64,000 nt of DNA from NCBI RefSeq assembly GCF_027107535.1, contig NZ_CP114283.1, positions 2,542,001 to 2,606,000 of the forward strand. The letters are read 5' to 3'. Positions 25,194 through 34,191 of this stretch are shown here, one piece after another. The translations under genes and the position numbers were made by a program. How positions within the stretch are numbered: the first letter of the stretch is position 1; every line of letters starts with the position of its first letter. Source of the DNA: Streptomyces aurantiacus. Lineage in GTDB: Bacteria > Actinomycetota > Actinomycetes > Streptomycetales > Streptomycetaceae. Under the pieces are notes generated by a model. The model saw nothing but the letters and a program-made list of their open reading frames with translations. It did no database searches and was not told the origin of the DNA.

Positions 25194-25571
25194 GTGACAT
25201 TGAAGATCGACATCGATGACGGTGCGGGAGTCGCGCCCTACGAGCAGGTACGCGCCCAGATTTCCGGGCAGGCCCGGGCGGGGACCCTGCCGGTGGGGTA
25301 CAGGCTCCCCACGGTGCGAGGCCTCGCCGAGTCGCTCGGCCTCGCGGCCAACACGGTCGCCAAGGCGTACAGGGCGCTGGAGTCGGACGGAGTGATCGAG
25401 ACGCGGGGGCGCAACGGCACGTTCGTCGCTGCCGTGGGCGCGGCCGCGGAGCGGGAGGCCGCGGCGGCCGCGCAGGTGTACGCCGGGCGGGTCCACCGCC
25501 TCGGCCTCGGCCAGGACGCCGCGCTCGCCGCGGTCCGCGACGCCCTGCGGGCGGCCTACGGGGAGGAATAG
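25194..25571 (+). CDS. GntR-family regulator, YtrA-like
   Basis: The start is GTG 25194. The 125-residue protein is a winged helix (APYEQVRAQISGQARAGTLP, then LPTVRGLAESLGLAANTVAK) followed by a short C-terminal helix pair. There is no ligand domain, which is the YtrA subfamily form that usually controls an adjacent ABC transporter. No transporter is next to it here. The sequence immediately after the stop is an apparent transposon relic. Confidence 0.82.
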   Translation: MTLKIDIDDGAGVAPYEQVRAQISGQARAGTLPVGYRLPTVRGLAESLGLAANTVAKAYRALESDGVIETRGRNGTFVAAVGAAAEREAAAAAQVYAGRVHRLGLGQDAALAAVRDALRAAYGEE

Positions 25572-25671
25572 GGGAAGCCACGGAACCCCACCCGAACCTG
25601 CGCCGCGTAGCGGCGCAGCGACAAGTGAGGACGGCCGGAATCCTCGGGCTTCAGCCCGAGGAGCAGGTCAA
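25572..25671 (+). mobile_element. Relic of an IS200/IS605-type 3' end (TnpB tail and omega-RNA hairpins)
   Basis: Right after the GntR stop the bases read, in frame, as GKPRNPT, which looks like the end of an actinobacterial TnpB. Two perfect hairpins follow: 25598-25606 with 25610-25618 (9 bp, loop GTA) and 25641-25650 with 25653-25662 (10 bp, loop TC). The second has the GGAATCC...GGAG frame and is followed by TCAA at 25668-25671, the form of IS605-family right ends and the 3' end of the TnpB guide-RNA scaffold. No tnpA or tnpB remains. The TCA also supplies the stop of the convergent AAA gene. The assignment rests on remembered consensus and needs a search. Confidence 0.55.
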
Positions 25672-26762
25672 AGGTACAGTCCCGCGTCCGCGCCCTCCCG
25701 GGCCCCGGGCACCGACGTCGGCGTCGTCCCCCTGCGCAGCGCGTACAGCTCGGCCAGGGTCGCGCCGTCGCGGCCCAGACCCTCCTCCGTGCCCAGCCAG
25801 GCCTCGGACTCGCCGCGGGTGAGCGGGCCGACCTCGATGCGGGCGAGGCAGCGGCCCGGGCGGACCACCGCGGGGTGCAGACGCTCCAGGTCCTCGTTGG
25901 TCGTGACGCCCACCAGGACGTTGCGTCCCTGGCCCAGCAGTCCGTCCGTGAGGTTGAGCAGGCGCGAGAGGGCCTGCCCGGCCGTGTGCTTGGCCTCGCC
26001 GCGGATCAGCTCGTCGCAGTCCTCCAGGAGGAGCAGCCGCCAACGGCCCTTGCCCGCGCCGTCCTCCTCGCCGATCGCGATGTCCATCAGATAGCCGACG
26101 TCGGAGAACAGGCGCTCCGGGTCCAGGACGCAGTCCACCTGACACCAGTCCCGCCACGAGCGCGCCAGCGTACGGAGCGCCGACGTCTTGCCCGTGCCCG
26201 GCGGACCGTGCAGCAGAAGCAGACGTCCCGCGATGTCCTCGGGCGTCGTCTTCATCAGGCCGTCCATCGCGTCCGCGACCGGCGCGGTGTAGTTGCCGCG
26301 CACCTCCTCCCACGTACCCGCCGAGATCTGCCGGGTCGTGCGGTGCGGACCGCGGCGCGGCGACACGTACCAGAACCCCATGGTCACGTTCTCCGGCTGC
26401 GGTTCGGGCTCGTCGGCCGCGCCGTCCGTGGCCTGGCCGAGGATCTTCTCCGCGAGCTCCTCGCTGGTCGCGGTGACCGTCACGTCGGCGCCGCGGTTCC
26501 AGCGCGACACCAGCACCGTCCAGCCGTCGCCCTCCGCGAGGGTCGCGCTGCGGTCGTCGTCGCGGGCGGTCCGCAACACGCGGGCGCCCGGCGGGAGAAG
26601 AGAGACTCCGGACCGTACGCGGTCGATGTTCGCCGCGTGCGAGTGCGGTTGCTCACCCGTCGCGAAGCGGCCGAGGAACAGCGCGTCGACGACGTCCGAC
26701 GGTGAGTCGCTGTCGTCGACGTTGAGCCGGATCGGCAGAGCGTCGTGTGGGTTCGCAGACAT
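25668..26762 (-). CDS. AAA-family ATPase (DUF5925 type)
   Basis: I chose ATG 26762, giving 364 residues. The N-terminal 170 residues are a domain of the DUF5925 kind. The AAA core follows, with Walker A GPPGTGKTSALRTLARSW, Walker B LLLLEDCDELIRG, sensor 1 VLVGVTTNEDLERLHPAV and an Arg-finger region (VRPGRCLARIEV). The arrangement resembles CbxX/Bcs1-like ATPases that remodel proteins. No partner is apparent. The stop codon lies in the inverted TCAA of the adjacent transposon relic, so the original C-terminus may have been altered. Confidence 0.8.
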   Translation of the reverse strand: MSANPHDALPIRLNVDDSDSPSDVVDALFLGRFATGEQPHSHAANIDRVRSGVSLLPPGARVLRTARDDDRSATLAEGDGWTVLVSRWNRGADVTVTATSEELAEKILGQATDGAADEPEPQPENVTMGFWYVSPRRGPHRTTRQISAGTWEEVRGNYTAPVADAMDGLMKTTPEDIAGRLLLLHGPPGTGKTSALRTLARSWRDWCQVDCVLDPERLFSDVGYLMDIAIGEEDGAGKGRWRLLLLEDCDELIRGEAKHTAGQALSRLLNLTDGLLGQGRNVLVGVTTNEDLERLHPAVVRPGRCLARIEVGPLTRGESEAWLGTEEGLGRDGATLAELYALRRGTTPTSVPGAREGADAGLYL

Positions 26763-26928
26763 GCCGCCATGATCCGTCACGCGGACGCCCCGTGCATCCG
26801 GTTTCCGCGTTGCTCCCCCTTGTGCCGGCTCTGCCCCGAGCTCCCGGTGTATCCCCTCCGTCCTGTTACAGGGCTGTGGAGTACGGAACCTGTTCCCCCG
26901 CGGACGCACGCGGATACTGTTGCCCTTG

Positions 26929-28350
26929 ATGGGACGTCATGGGTGGAATTCGGATGCTCGGCGGTGGCGCCTCACCGCTCTGCTCGGCGTGGGCGTGGCC
27001 GCTCTGGCTCTCGTCCTGACCCTGATCCACACACTGCCCGGGGACGCGGGGAGCGAGGCGGGCACGACCCCCGACGGCGACAAGGTCCACGGCACGCCCG
27101 CCGTTCCCCCGGGGGCGGCGAAACCGGCGGTGGGCTGGGGCTTCACCCACACCCAGTTCAGCGCCGACGAGGGCAGCGCGGCCGCCACGAAGCGGGTGGA
27201 GCAGCACCTCGGCGAGCGGCCCCCGCCGCAGATCCAGCACATCATGGGCTGGGGCGCGGACAACCCCGAGCCGGTCAAGGGGCGGTACGACTTCGAGGAC
27301 ATGGACCGCCGGATCGACTTCGTCCGGGAGACGGGCGGCACTCCGGTCGTCACGCTGTGCTGCGCACCGGACTGGATGAAGGGCGGCAAGTCCGGCTCCG
27401 ACAAGACCGACTGGAGCCAGGAGGCACTGGAGACGGCCCCGGACCCCGCCCACTACAAGGACTACGCCGCGCTCGCCGCGACCGTCGCCAAGCGCTACCC
27501 GGACGTACGCCACTTCATCGTGTGGAACGAGTTCAAGGGTTTCTGGAACGACGCCGAGGCCCGCTGGGACCACGAGGGCTACACCGAGCTCTACAACCTC
27601 GTCTACAAGGCGCTCAAGAAGGTCGACGAGGACATCGAGGTCGGCGGGCCCTACCTGGTGATGGACAGTCTCGACCCACGTCAGCAGGAGAACGCCTCGT
27701 CGGCGCTGAAGGGCAGTTGGGGCACGATGGACCAGCGGGTCCTCGACGCCTTCGACCACTGGAACAAGCACAAGGCCGGTGCGGACTTCGTCGTCGTCGA
27801 CGGGTCCAGCTACACCAAGGACGACGACCTGCTGCCGGACGAGTTCGGCGCGACCGCCAAGTTCACGGCGGTGAGCCGCTGGGTCCGGGAGCGGACCGGT
27901 GACCTTCCCCTGTGGTGGGCCGAGTACTACGTGGAGCCCGCGGACGCCGACGACATCCGCGACGGCTGGTCCGAGCCGCACCGCGTCGCCGTACACGCCT
28001 CGGGCCTGATCGCCATGGCCCGCGGTGGCACGACCTCCGCCTTCTACTGGAACCCCGAGACGGAGAAGGGCGCCACCTGCGCCGGCTGCCTGTGGACCCC
28101 GACCGATCGGGCCTCCGGCGGGAAGCCCCTGCCGATGCTCGACCTGCTCTCCCGGTTCGGCGAGGAGTTCCCGCCCGGTACGGAGTACGAGCAGGTCTCC
28201 GTCGCCGAGGACGACAGGGCCGATGTCCGGGTCCTCGCCGACGACAGGACCGTTCTCGTGGTGAACACCCTGGACCGGAAGATCAGCGCGAAGGTGGACG
28301 GGAAGCGGTTCGAGATGGGCGCGTACGGGGTGAAGTGGCTTCGCCGTTAG
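26929..28350 (+). CDS. GH39-like glycoside hydrolase, membrane-anchored
   Basis: The start is ATG 26929 (473 residues). A single hydrophobic segment at about 14-34 is a signal anchor or uncleaved signal. The catalytic barrel contains HFIVWNEFKGFW, with the acid/base Glu, and LPLWWAEYYVEP, with the nucleophile Glu, as in GH39 beta-xylosidases and iduronidases. A short beta domain ends the protein. It should act outside the membrane on a polysaccharide. It converges on the cluster of glycosyltransferase, flippase and deacetylase genes, so it may trim or release the polymer made there. Confidence 0.78.
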   Translation: MGRHGWNSDARRWRLTALLGVGVAALALVLTLIHTLPGDAGSEAGTTPDGDKVHGTPAVPPGAAKPAVGWGFTHTQFSADEGSAAATKRVEQHLGERPPPQIQHIMGWGADNPEPVKGRYDFEDMDRRIDFVRETGGTPVVTLCCAPDWMKGGKSGSDKTDWSQEALETAPDPAHYKDYAALAATVAKRYPDVRHFIVWNEFKGFWNDAEARWDHEGYTELYNLVYKALKKVDEDIEVGGPYLVMDSLDPRQQENASSALKGSWGTMDQRVLDAFDHWNKHKAGADFVVVDGSSYTKDDDLLPDEFGATAKFTAVSRWVRERTGDLPLWWAEYYVEPADADDIRDGWSEPHRVAVHASGLIAMARGGTTSAFYWNPETEKGATCAGCLWTPTDRASGGKPLPMLDLLSRFGEEFPPGTEYEQVSVAEDDRADVRVLADDRTVLVVNTLDRKISAKVDGKRFEMGAYGVKWLRR

Positions 28351-28401
28351 GGCTCGCCACGGGGTGCTCCGCGGGGGCGTCGGTTCGGGTGCGGGTTCGT
28401 T

Positions 28402-28430
28402 GGGGCTGGTCGCGCGGTTCCCCGCGACCC
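28402..28430. repeat. Streptomyces TCGCGCrGTTCCCCGCG repeat, likely bidirectional terminator
   Basis: The core GTCGCGCGGTTCCCCGCGAC (28409-28428) folds into a stem of eight pairs with one bulge. It lies in the 111-base gap between convergent genes. The same core occurs at 51904-51922 and, in expanded form, at 37043-37080, each time at a gene end. The following GGGGCCGCCCC duplication (28434-28459) adds pairing potential. Confidence 0.6.
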
Positions 28431-28461
28431 TGAGGGGCCGCCCCCCCAGGGGCCGCCCCAC

Positions 28462-31400
28462 TCAGGCCATCGTCAGGAATCTCTGCACCAGGGAAGCCAG
28501 CAGGACCGCCAGCAGGGGCAGTGAGAACCAGAAACTGCCCTGCAGCCACTGCAGTTGCCGCACACTCGGCCGGACGGCCACCCGTACCACCTCGCGTGCC
28601 GTGAGCAGCACGATCAGGGCGATCGCCGCGAGCCCGCCGACGACCGACCACGGTGTCCAGGTCACCTGCGGACCGACCGGCCCGGGATCGGCCTTCGCGA
28701 CCTTGGCGTCGGGCTGTTCTCGCAGGGAGTACAGGGTCACGTCGTCGTTGACGAAGACCTTGCGGAGCTCCTGCCGGGCGTCGAGGTTGCGGACGAGCCG
28801 CTGCTCCCACGTCCTGGAATAGCCGACGTCCAGCTGCAGATAGGTCACCTGGCTGCGGTTGACCATCAGGTACGAGTTCGGGCCCGCGTCCTTGAGCGCC
28901 TTGACCAGGCTCGACACCAGCACGGGATCGGCGGGCGCGAGCGTCGGCACGTACTCCACCCTCTCCATGTCGCGTGCGCCCCACGGCATCGAGGGCGTCA
29001 CGTTGTTCACCGTGTCGTCGCTGAGCCACAGCAGCCGTGCGGTCGGCTTGTCGTGGGCGTACACGTACTCCATGGCGGCGACCTCGCCCGGCCTGATCCG
29101 CTCGAACGGCTCGTTGCCCCAGCGGGCCACCAGGAAGCCGCCCATCAGGACGAGGCCCGCCATCAGGGCGGCGAGCGGTGCGAGGCTCACCCGGTCCTTG
29201 TCCCGCTCCTTCGCGGTGACACCGGTCCGCGGGAAGAGCGCGAGTCCGGCGAGCAGGGCCGCACCCGGCAGGGCGAACATGAAGACGCGCAGCGCCATCT
29301 CGCCGCCGTACGACTGCATGCCGAAGCCGAGGAACGGGACGAAGGTGAGGACGAGCAGCGACCGTTCGCGGTACTTGTGGTCGCGCCGCCGCCACCAGCC
29401 CCAGCAGGCCAGCGCCATCACGCCACCGGCCAGCGCCACGCGTGAGTAGAGGACGAGTTTGTGGTTCGAACTGCCCTCGCCGATACGGCCGGAGACCGAC
29501 GAGGACACGTTCTCGCCGACGCCGCCGACCCCGCCGAACAGCTCGTCGAAGTGCCCCGACCAGTACGGTTCCGCGAGGAAGCCGATCCACACCGAGACCA
29601 TGACGGCGAACAGGATGGGCAGGCCCCGCAGTTCGGAGCGGCCCACCAGGACGAGGACCACGAGGACGCCCAGCATCACGAACGGCGTCAGCTGGTGGGC
29701 CGGCACGGACGCCATGAACAGACCGATCAGCACCATGAGCAGCACGGCCCGCTGGCGCCGGTCGGTCGGCTCGACCTCCAGCTCGCCGGGCCGCACCTTC
29801 GTCCACAGCATCCGCGGTGCCCGGAACCACACCAGGAGGATCGCCACGAAGACGAGATAGAGGAGGTACGTGAACCCCTGCGGAGAGAAGTAATCCTGGC
29901 CGACCCAGCCGCTGAGCACGAAGATCCAGATGCCCGTCCACTTGGCGCGCCAGTTCGCGCGCATATGGCGGACGAGCAGGAACAGCGGTGCCAGATAGAG
30001 GAGTTGCATGGCCGTCGGCCACCAGCGGATGACCTCGGTGAGGTCGTCGACCCCGCAGGCCCTGGCGACGAACGCGGCCCCCGCGAAGAAGCCCGGCCAG
30101 CTCCAGCGCGCGTCCAGGTCGGGCACGGCCGAACCGGTCCGGTCGATGTAGTCGATGAAGCCGAGGTGCTGCCAGGCCGTCGCGAAGCGCGGTTCGGTCT
30201 CGATCACGGCGGGCAGGGCGTGCAGCGACACCACGGTGGCCAGCAGGGTGACCAGGAGCAGGCCCTTGCGCTCGCGGCCCAGCCACAGCAGCGAGGCGAA
30301 CACCGTGGCCAGCAGGCCGGCGCCGACCAGCGTCGGCGTCGGCAGGACGGAGACCAGGCCGAGCCCGCCCATCCGGTCGAGATCGCGCTCCCCGAGGCCG
30401 GACACGGGCACCCAGTACAGGACGAGCGCGGCCGTCAGCAGGCAGCCGAGCAGCACCCCGAGCCGGGTCGGCCGCAGCCGCTCCCACCCCGGCACCGGCG
30501 CCGCCGGTCCGGACCCGTCCTCCTCCCGCACGGTCCCGGTCTCCCGCACCGTCCCCGTCTCCCGCACGAAGCCGGACGCGCCGGACCTGCCGGGTTCGCC
30601 TCCTTCGCGCGTCCCCTCCGGCTCCTCGGCGCTCCCGTCGGCCGACGGCCCGAACGGGGCGTCCACCTCGGCCTCGGAGGGACCGAGGGAGGTCTCCGAA
30701 CCGGGTTCCCGTTCCTCGACGGGCAGGCCCACCTCCACGCGCGGCGGCGGCAGGGGGAGGGGCGCCTTGAGCGCCCAGGTCGGCCGGTGGTCCGGCCGCG
30801 GCTCCGCCGGGCGGGCGGGCCGTTCGACCGCGGGCGTCCCGGTGGGCGGTGTCCCCGGACCGGGCCGTACGTCCGGCCGTCGCTCCAGGTGGTCGAAGTC
30901 GAGCTGCACGCCGAGCGCCAGCGTGTCCGTGTCGAGCCGCTGCGCCCAGGCCGGCCCGCGCCCCTTCCTCGGCTCGGCCTGCTTCGGCGCGGGCACGTCA
31001 CGGGTGCCCAGGTCGGCCAGGTCGCCGTCGGGCGCCGCGCCCCGGGGAACGTCCTCCGGCGCAGCGGTCCTGAGGATCCGGTACAGCCTGGGAGCGGCGA
31101 GCGCCACGATCACCGCGAGGCTGCAGATCTCCGCCACGCCCGCGCCGGTCAGTCCCATGCGGGGCAGCAGGACGAGCGTGAGTCCGAGTACCAGCGCGCA
31201 CAACAGGCCCTGCAACCAGGCGAGTCCGGCCGTGCGGCTCTGGGCGCGCAGCACCGCGAAGTACGTCTCCATGACGACCCGCAGCACCGCGCCGACCGCG
31301 AACCAGCGCAGCAGCGGCGTCGCCGCGTCCGCGTACCCCTGGCCGAACACACCGAGGATCCAGGGCGCCCCGAAGAACAGCACCCCGGCCACCGGCAGCA

Positions 31401-32397
31401 TGATCCGCGCCATCCGGCGCAGCGCCGCCCGGGTGTTCGCGGCGAGCCGCGCGGGGTCGTGCGAGCCCTCGACGGTCAGCGAGGCACCCATGTTGATGGC
31501 GAGCAGGTTGACCGTGCCGCCGATGGTGGTGGTGATGTAGAAGTACGCGTTGTCGGCGGAGCTGACCTGCGCGGCGACGATCACCGGGACGAGATAGACG
31601 ACGGCGAGCGAGAACAGCGAGCCGGTGTAGTCGCCCGCGAGGAACCGCCCGATCTCCTTCGTGCTGGGCGGCTCCGCGTCGTCCGCCGTCGCCTTCACCT
31701 GCCGGGGCACCAGGCGCCGGAAGACCAGCCAGCCCAGCGGCAGCACGGACACCGCGATGGCCGCGACCCACGACACGAAGACGCCCATGGTCGGGATCGC
31801 CGCGGCGAACAGGACGAGCAGTACGAGCTTGACCGCCGAGAACACGGTGTTGCCGACGGGCACCCACAGCGCGCTGCGCAGCCCGGTCAGCACCCCGTCC
31901 TGGAGCGTCAGCACCGACCAGGCGACGACCGCGAGGACGAATCCGGCACCGACGAGCGGGTCGCGCAGGAAACCGTACGACGGACCCCAGAAGCCGAGCG
32001 TGAGCAGAAAGGCGCCCGCCGCCACCGCCACGATCACCGAACTGCCCGCGTACGTACGGAAGATGAGCCGCCCGGTGCCTCGCCCGGCCACCGGGATGAA
32101 CCGGGCGAGGGCCCCCGTGAGCGTCACCGCGGTGAGGCCCGCGAGGAGCTTCATCGCGGCGATGGCGGCGGAGCCCTGGCCGACCGCCGACTCGGAGTAG
32201 TAGCGGGCGGCGGCCAGCCAGTAGCCGAGCCCGAGGACGGCGGAGATACCGGTGTTGAGCATCAGGGCGTAGGCGTTCCGGAACAGCGGGCTGCCTCCGG
32301 AGGACGTGCCCAGCCGGGGCAGGCGGAGGCGGCGCCCGGACCGCTCGGGTGCCTCGGGCGTGGGAGTGCCGGCCTCGGCCGTGGTCGTGTCAGACAC
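28462..32397 (-). CDS. Polysaccharide flippase fused to a multi-pass membrane domain
   Basis: I start it at GTG 32397, which overlaps the deacetylase stop by eight bases (1311 residues). Residues of about 35-450 hold 12-14 membrane helices of a Wzx/MurJ-like polysaccharide flippase (SPLFRNAYALMLNTGISAV, then GYWLAAARYYSESAVGQGSA). A hydrophilic Pro/Glu/Arg-rich linker of about 200 residues follows. The C-terminal 670 residues contain a further 12 or so helices with an extracytoplasmic domain near the end. This resembles GT-C or polymerase-type membrane proteins, with acidic ETEPRF and IDYIDRTG loops. The fusion suggests coupled transport and assembly of a surface glycan. I cannot assign the second half to a family. 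Confidence 0.68.
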   Translation of the reverse strand: MSDTTTAEAGTPTPEAPERSGRRLRLPRLGTSSGGSPLFRNAYALMLNTGISAVLGLGYWLAAARYYSESAVGQGSAAIAAMKLLAGLTAVTLTGALARFIPVAGRGTGRLIFRTYAGSSVIVAVAAGAFLLTLGFWGPSYGFLRDPLVGAGFVLAVVAWSVLTLQDGVLTGLRSALWVPVGNTVFSAVKLVLLVLFAAAIPTMGVFVSWVAAIAVSVLPLGWLVFRRLVPRQVKATADDAEPPSTKEIGRFLAGDYTGSLFSLAVVYLVPVIVAAQVSSADNAYFYITTTIGGTVNLLAINMGASLTVEGSHDPARLAANTRAALRRMARIMLPVAGVLFFGAPWILGVFGQGYADAATPLLRWFAVGAVLRVVMETYFAVLRAQSRTAGLAWLQGLLCALVLGLTLVLLPRMGLTGAGVAEICSLAVIVALAAPRLYRILRTAAPEDVPRGAAPDGDLADLGTRDVPAPKQAEPRKGRGPAWAQRLDTDTLALGVQLDFDHLERRPDVRPGPGTPPTGTPAVERPARPAEPRPDHRPTWALKAPLPLPPPRVEVGLPVEEREPGSETSLGPSEAEVDAPFGPSADGSAEEPEGTREGGEPGRSGASGFVRETGTVRETGTVREEDGSGPAAPVPGWERLRPTRLGVLLGCLLTAALVLYWVPVSGLGERDLDRMGGLGLVSVLPTPTLVGAGLLATVFASLLWLGRERKGLLLVTLLATVVSLHALPAVIETEPRFATAWQHLGFIDYIDRTGSAVPDLDARWSWPGFFAGAAFVARACGVDDLTEVIRWWPTAMQLLYLAPLFLLVRHMRANWRAKWTGIWIFVLSGWVGQDYFSPQGFTYLLYLVFVAILLVWFRAPRMLWTKVRPGELEVEPTDRRQRAVLLMVLIGLFMASVPAHQLTPFVMLGVLVVLVLVGRSELRGLPILFAVMVSVWIGFLAEPYWSGHFDELFGGVGGVGENVSSSVSGRIGEGSSNHKLVLYSRVALAGGVMALACWGWWRRRDHKYRERSLLVLTFVPFLGFGMQSYGGEMALRVFMFALPGAALLAGLALFPRTGVTAKERDKDRVSLAPLAALMAGLVLMGGFLVARWGNEPFERIRPGEVAAMEYVYAHDKPTARLLWLSDDTVNNVTPSMPWGARDMERVEYVPTLAPADPVLVSSLVKALKDAGPNSYLMVNRSQVTYLQLDVGYSRTWEQRLVRNLDARQELRKVFVNDDVTLYSLREQPDAKVAKADPGPVGPQVTWTPWSVVGGLAAIALIVLLTAREVVRVAVRPSVRQLQWLQGSFWFSLPLLAVLLASLVQRFLTMA

Positions 32398-33199
32398 GGG
32401 AACGGATGGCCTTCCGGCGAACCTGGCGTGCTCTGCGGACCATGGAGTACCCCTTGGTGAGGGCACGGTCCCTGGCGAAGGTACGGGCGATCGCACGGCC
32501 CTCGACGAGCCGCTCGAACTCCTCGATCCCGGTGCTGCGGCGCACGGTGACCCGCCGCAGCGCGTACGGCCCCTGGCGGCGGCGCGCCAGGCCGTTGCCG
32601 ACCGCGAGCGACTGGGCGAAGCCCGCCTCGCGCACGGCTTCCCGCACCCGACGGCTGGAGTAGCCGTAGGGGTACGCGAACGACGCGGGGCGCACGCCCA
32701 GTTCATCGGCGATGATCTCGCGGCAGCGCAGCAGCTCGAACCGGAGCGTTTCGTCGGTCAGCTGGTCCAGCTGCGGATGGGTGTGGCTGTGGCCGCCGAT
32801 CTCGACGTCCGCGCCCGCGAGTTCGCGGACCTGGTCCCAGTCGAGCATCTCGTCGAGGCCGCCCCCGGTGTCGTACGCGCCGCGCAGCCAGCCCGTCGAC
32901 ACGAAGAGCGTGGCCGCGAAGCCGTGCTTGGCGAGCACGGGCAGGGCGTGCTGGTGCACGCCCTCGTAGCCGTCGTCGAAGGTGACCAGCACGGGGCGCT
33001 CCGGCAGCGGGCCGGAGGAACGCCAGCTCCGGGCGAGATCCGCGGTGCCGACCGGCGTGAATCCCGAGCCGCTCAGCAGCGCCATCTGCGCGGAGAACGC
33101 CTCGGGGGTCACCGAGAGCGCGCGGGTGGCGTCGTTCGGGGCCTCGGACACCGCGTGGTACATGAGGATCGGCACGCGTGGCTCGCGTGGTCCGCTCAT
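32390..33199 (-). CDS. Polysaccharide deacetylase (CE4/NodB)
   Basis: This 269-residue protein has the NodB motifs: TFDDGYEG (motif 1, catalytic Asp and metal Asp), GGHSHTHPQL (motif 2, metal His pair) and the later PYGYSSRRVREAV block. No signal peptide or membrane helix is obvious, which is unusual for CE4 enzymes and suggests action on a cytosolic or lipid-linked precursor, or a membrane-associated role. It lies three bases after the glycosyltransferase gene and overlaps the flippase gene, so it belongs to the same operon. It probably removes acetyl groups from an amino sugar polymer. Confidence 0.85.
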   Translation of the reverse strand: MSGPREPRVPILMYHAVSEAPNDATRALSVTPEAFSAQMALLSGSGFTPVGTADLARSWRSSGPLPERPVLVTFDDGYEGVHQHALPVLAKHGFAATLFVSTGWLRGAYDTGGGLDEMLDWDQVRELAGADVEIGGHSHTHPQLDQLTDETLRFELLRCREIIADELGVRPASFAYPYGYSSRRVREAVREAGFAQSLAVGNGLARRRQGPYALRRVTVRRSTGIEEFERLVEGRAIARTFARDRALTKGYSMVRRARQVRRKAIRSRV

Positions 33200-33201
33200 C
33201 G

Positions 33202-34191
33202 TCAGCTCCCCTTGGTCCGCACGACCGGGACCACCGCGAACTCGGCCCCACCCCTGCGTGCCCGGACGCTCCCGAGTACGTACCCGCCCGCCGCCGTCAC
33301 CACTCCGGCGACGATGGCGGCGGCCCGGCCGGCGCCGCCGGGGCGGGCGAGCAGGGCGTCGCGCAGTCCGCGCGCGACACCGGCGGGCAGCACACGCGTG
33401 GTGTAGCGGCGCTCCGACTCGAGTCCCTTGCCGGCCCCGACACTCCGGGCGACCAGGGCCTTCGACAGACCCTCGGCGTACGTGCGCGCGCGGAAGTAGG
33501 CGAAGTGCTCGCGCACCTCAGGCACCCGGTGGTGGATCACCGCCCGGTCGTCGATGAGCAGGACCGCGTCCGGCCGGGCGCGGGTGAGGCGGATGCACAG
33601 TTCCGTCTCCTCGCAGCCCAGCGGCCGCTTGTCGCCGTCGCGTCCGATGCCGGTGGCGAAGCCGCCCGCCGCGTCGAAGGCGGTCCGCCGGAACGAGGCG
33701 TTGCCGCCGAGCACGTTGCGGACTTGGACGAGACCGGGCGGCAGGCCCTTGTACGTGCAGCCCACGACCCAGTCGAACTCCTCGGGGAACCAGGCGGGCC
33801 GGCGGCCCGACGCCCAGATCGGCACCGTGCGGCCGCCGACGGCCATCACCCGCGGGTCCTCGTACCCCTCGGCGAAGTGGAGGAGCCAGTCGCGCTCGGC
33901 CACCGCGTCGTCGTCGAGGAAGGCGACGACCTCGCCGTGCGAGGCGGCGATGCCGGTGTTGCGGCCCGCGGACAGGCCCCGGGGGCCGGCGTTGGCGAGC
34001 ACCCGCACCTCCCCGGTCTCCTTGTACTCCTTCGACAGGCGGTCCAGGAGCGCCTGGTTGTGGTCCACGACCAGCAGTGTCTCCAGCGCGGGCCGGGACT
34101 GCGCCCGCACCGAGGCGACCGCCGCGAGGATGTCCTCCCAGCGGTCCTCGGTGTAGACGCAGACCACCACGGAGATGTCAGGGTTTCTCAA
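33202..34191 (-). CDS. Family 2 glycosyltransferase
   Basis: The start is TTG 34191, which overlaps the stop of the upstream gene (TTGA), with AGGAGAGG before it. The 329-residue protein has a GT-A fold: ISVVVCVYTEDRWEDILAAV, then AGRNTGIAASHGEVVAFLDDD with the DxD-type metal site, and GCEETELCIRL for the ED-type acceptor motif. The C-terminus has a hydrophobic stretch (about 285-305) that may associate with the membrane. It adds a sugar during assembly of the cluster polysaccharide. The donor is unknown. Confidence 0.84.
   Translation of the reverse strand: MRNPDISVVVCVYTEDRWEDILAAVASVRAQSRPALETLLVVDHNQALLDRLSKEYKETGEVRVLANAGPRGLSAGRNTGIAASHGEVVAFLDDDAVAERDWLLHFAEGYEDPRVMAVGGRTVPIWASGRRPAWFPEEFDWVVGCTYKGLPPGLVQVRNVLGGNASFRRTAFDAAGGFATGIGRDGDKRPLGCEETELCIRLTRARPDAVLLIDDRAVIHHRVPEVREHFAYFRARTYAEGLSKALVARSVGAGKGLESERRYTTRVLPAGVARGLRDALLARPGGAGRAAAIVAGVVTAAGGYVLGSVRARRGGAEFAVVPVVRTKGS

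Noticed and set aside
29461..32460. A 999-codon open frame on the plus strand opposite the flippase fusion
   Set aside because: It is rich in Arg, Gly, His and Pro with no family motifs, and is the shadow frame of a high-GC gene on the other strand.
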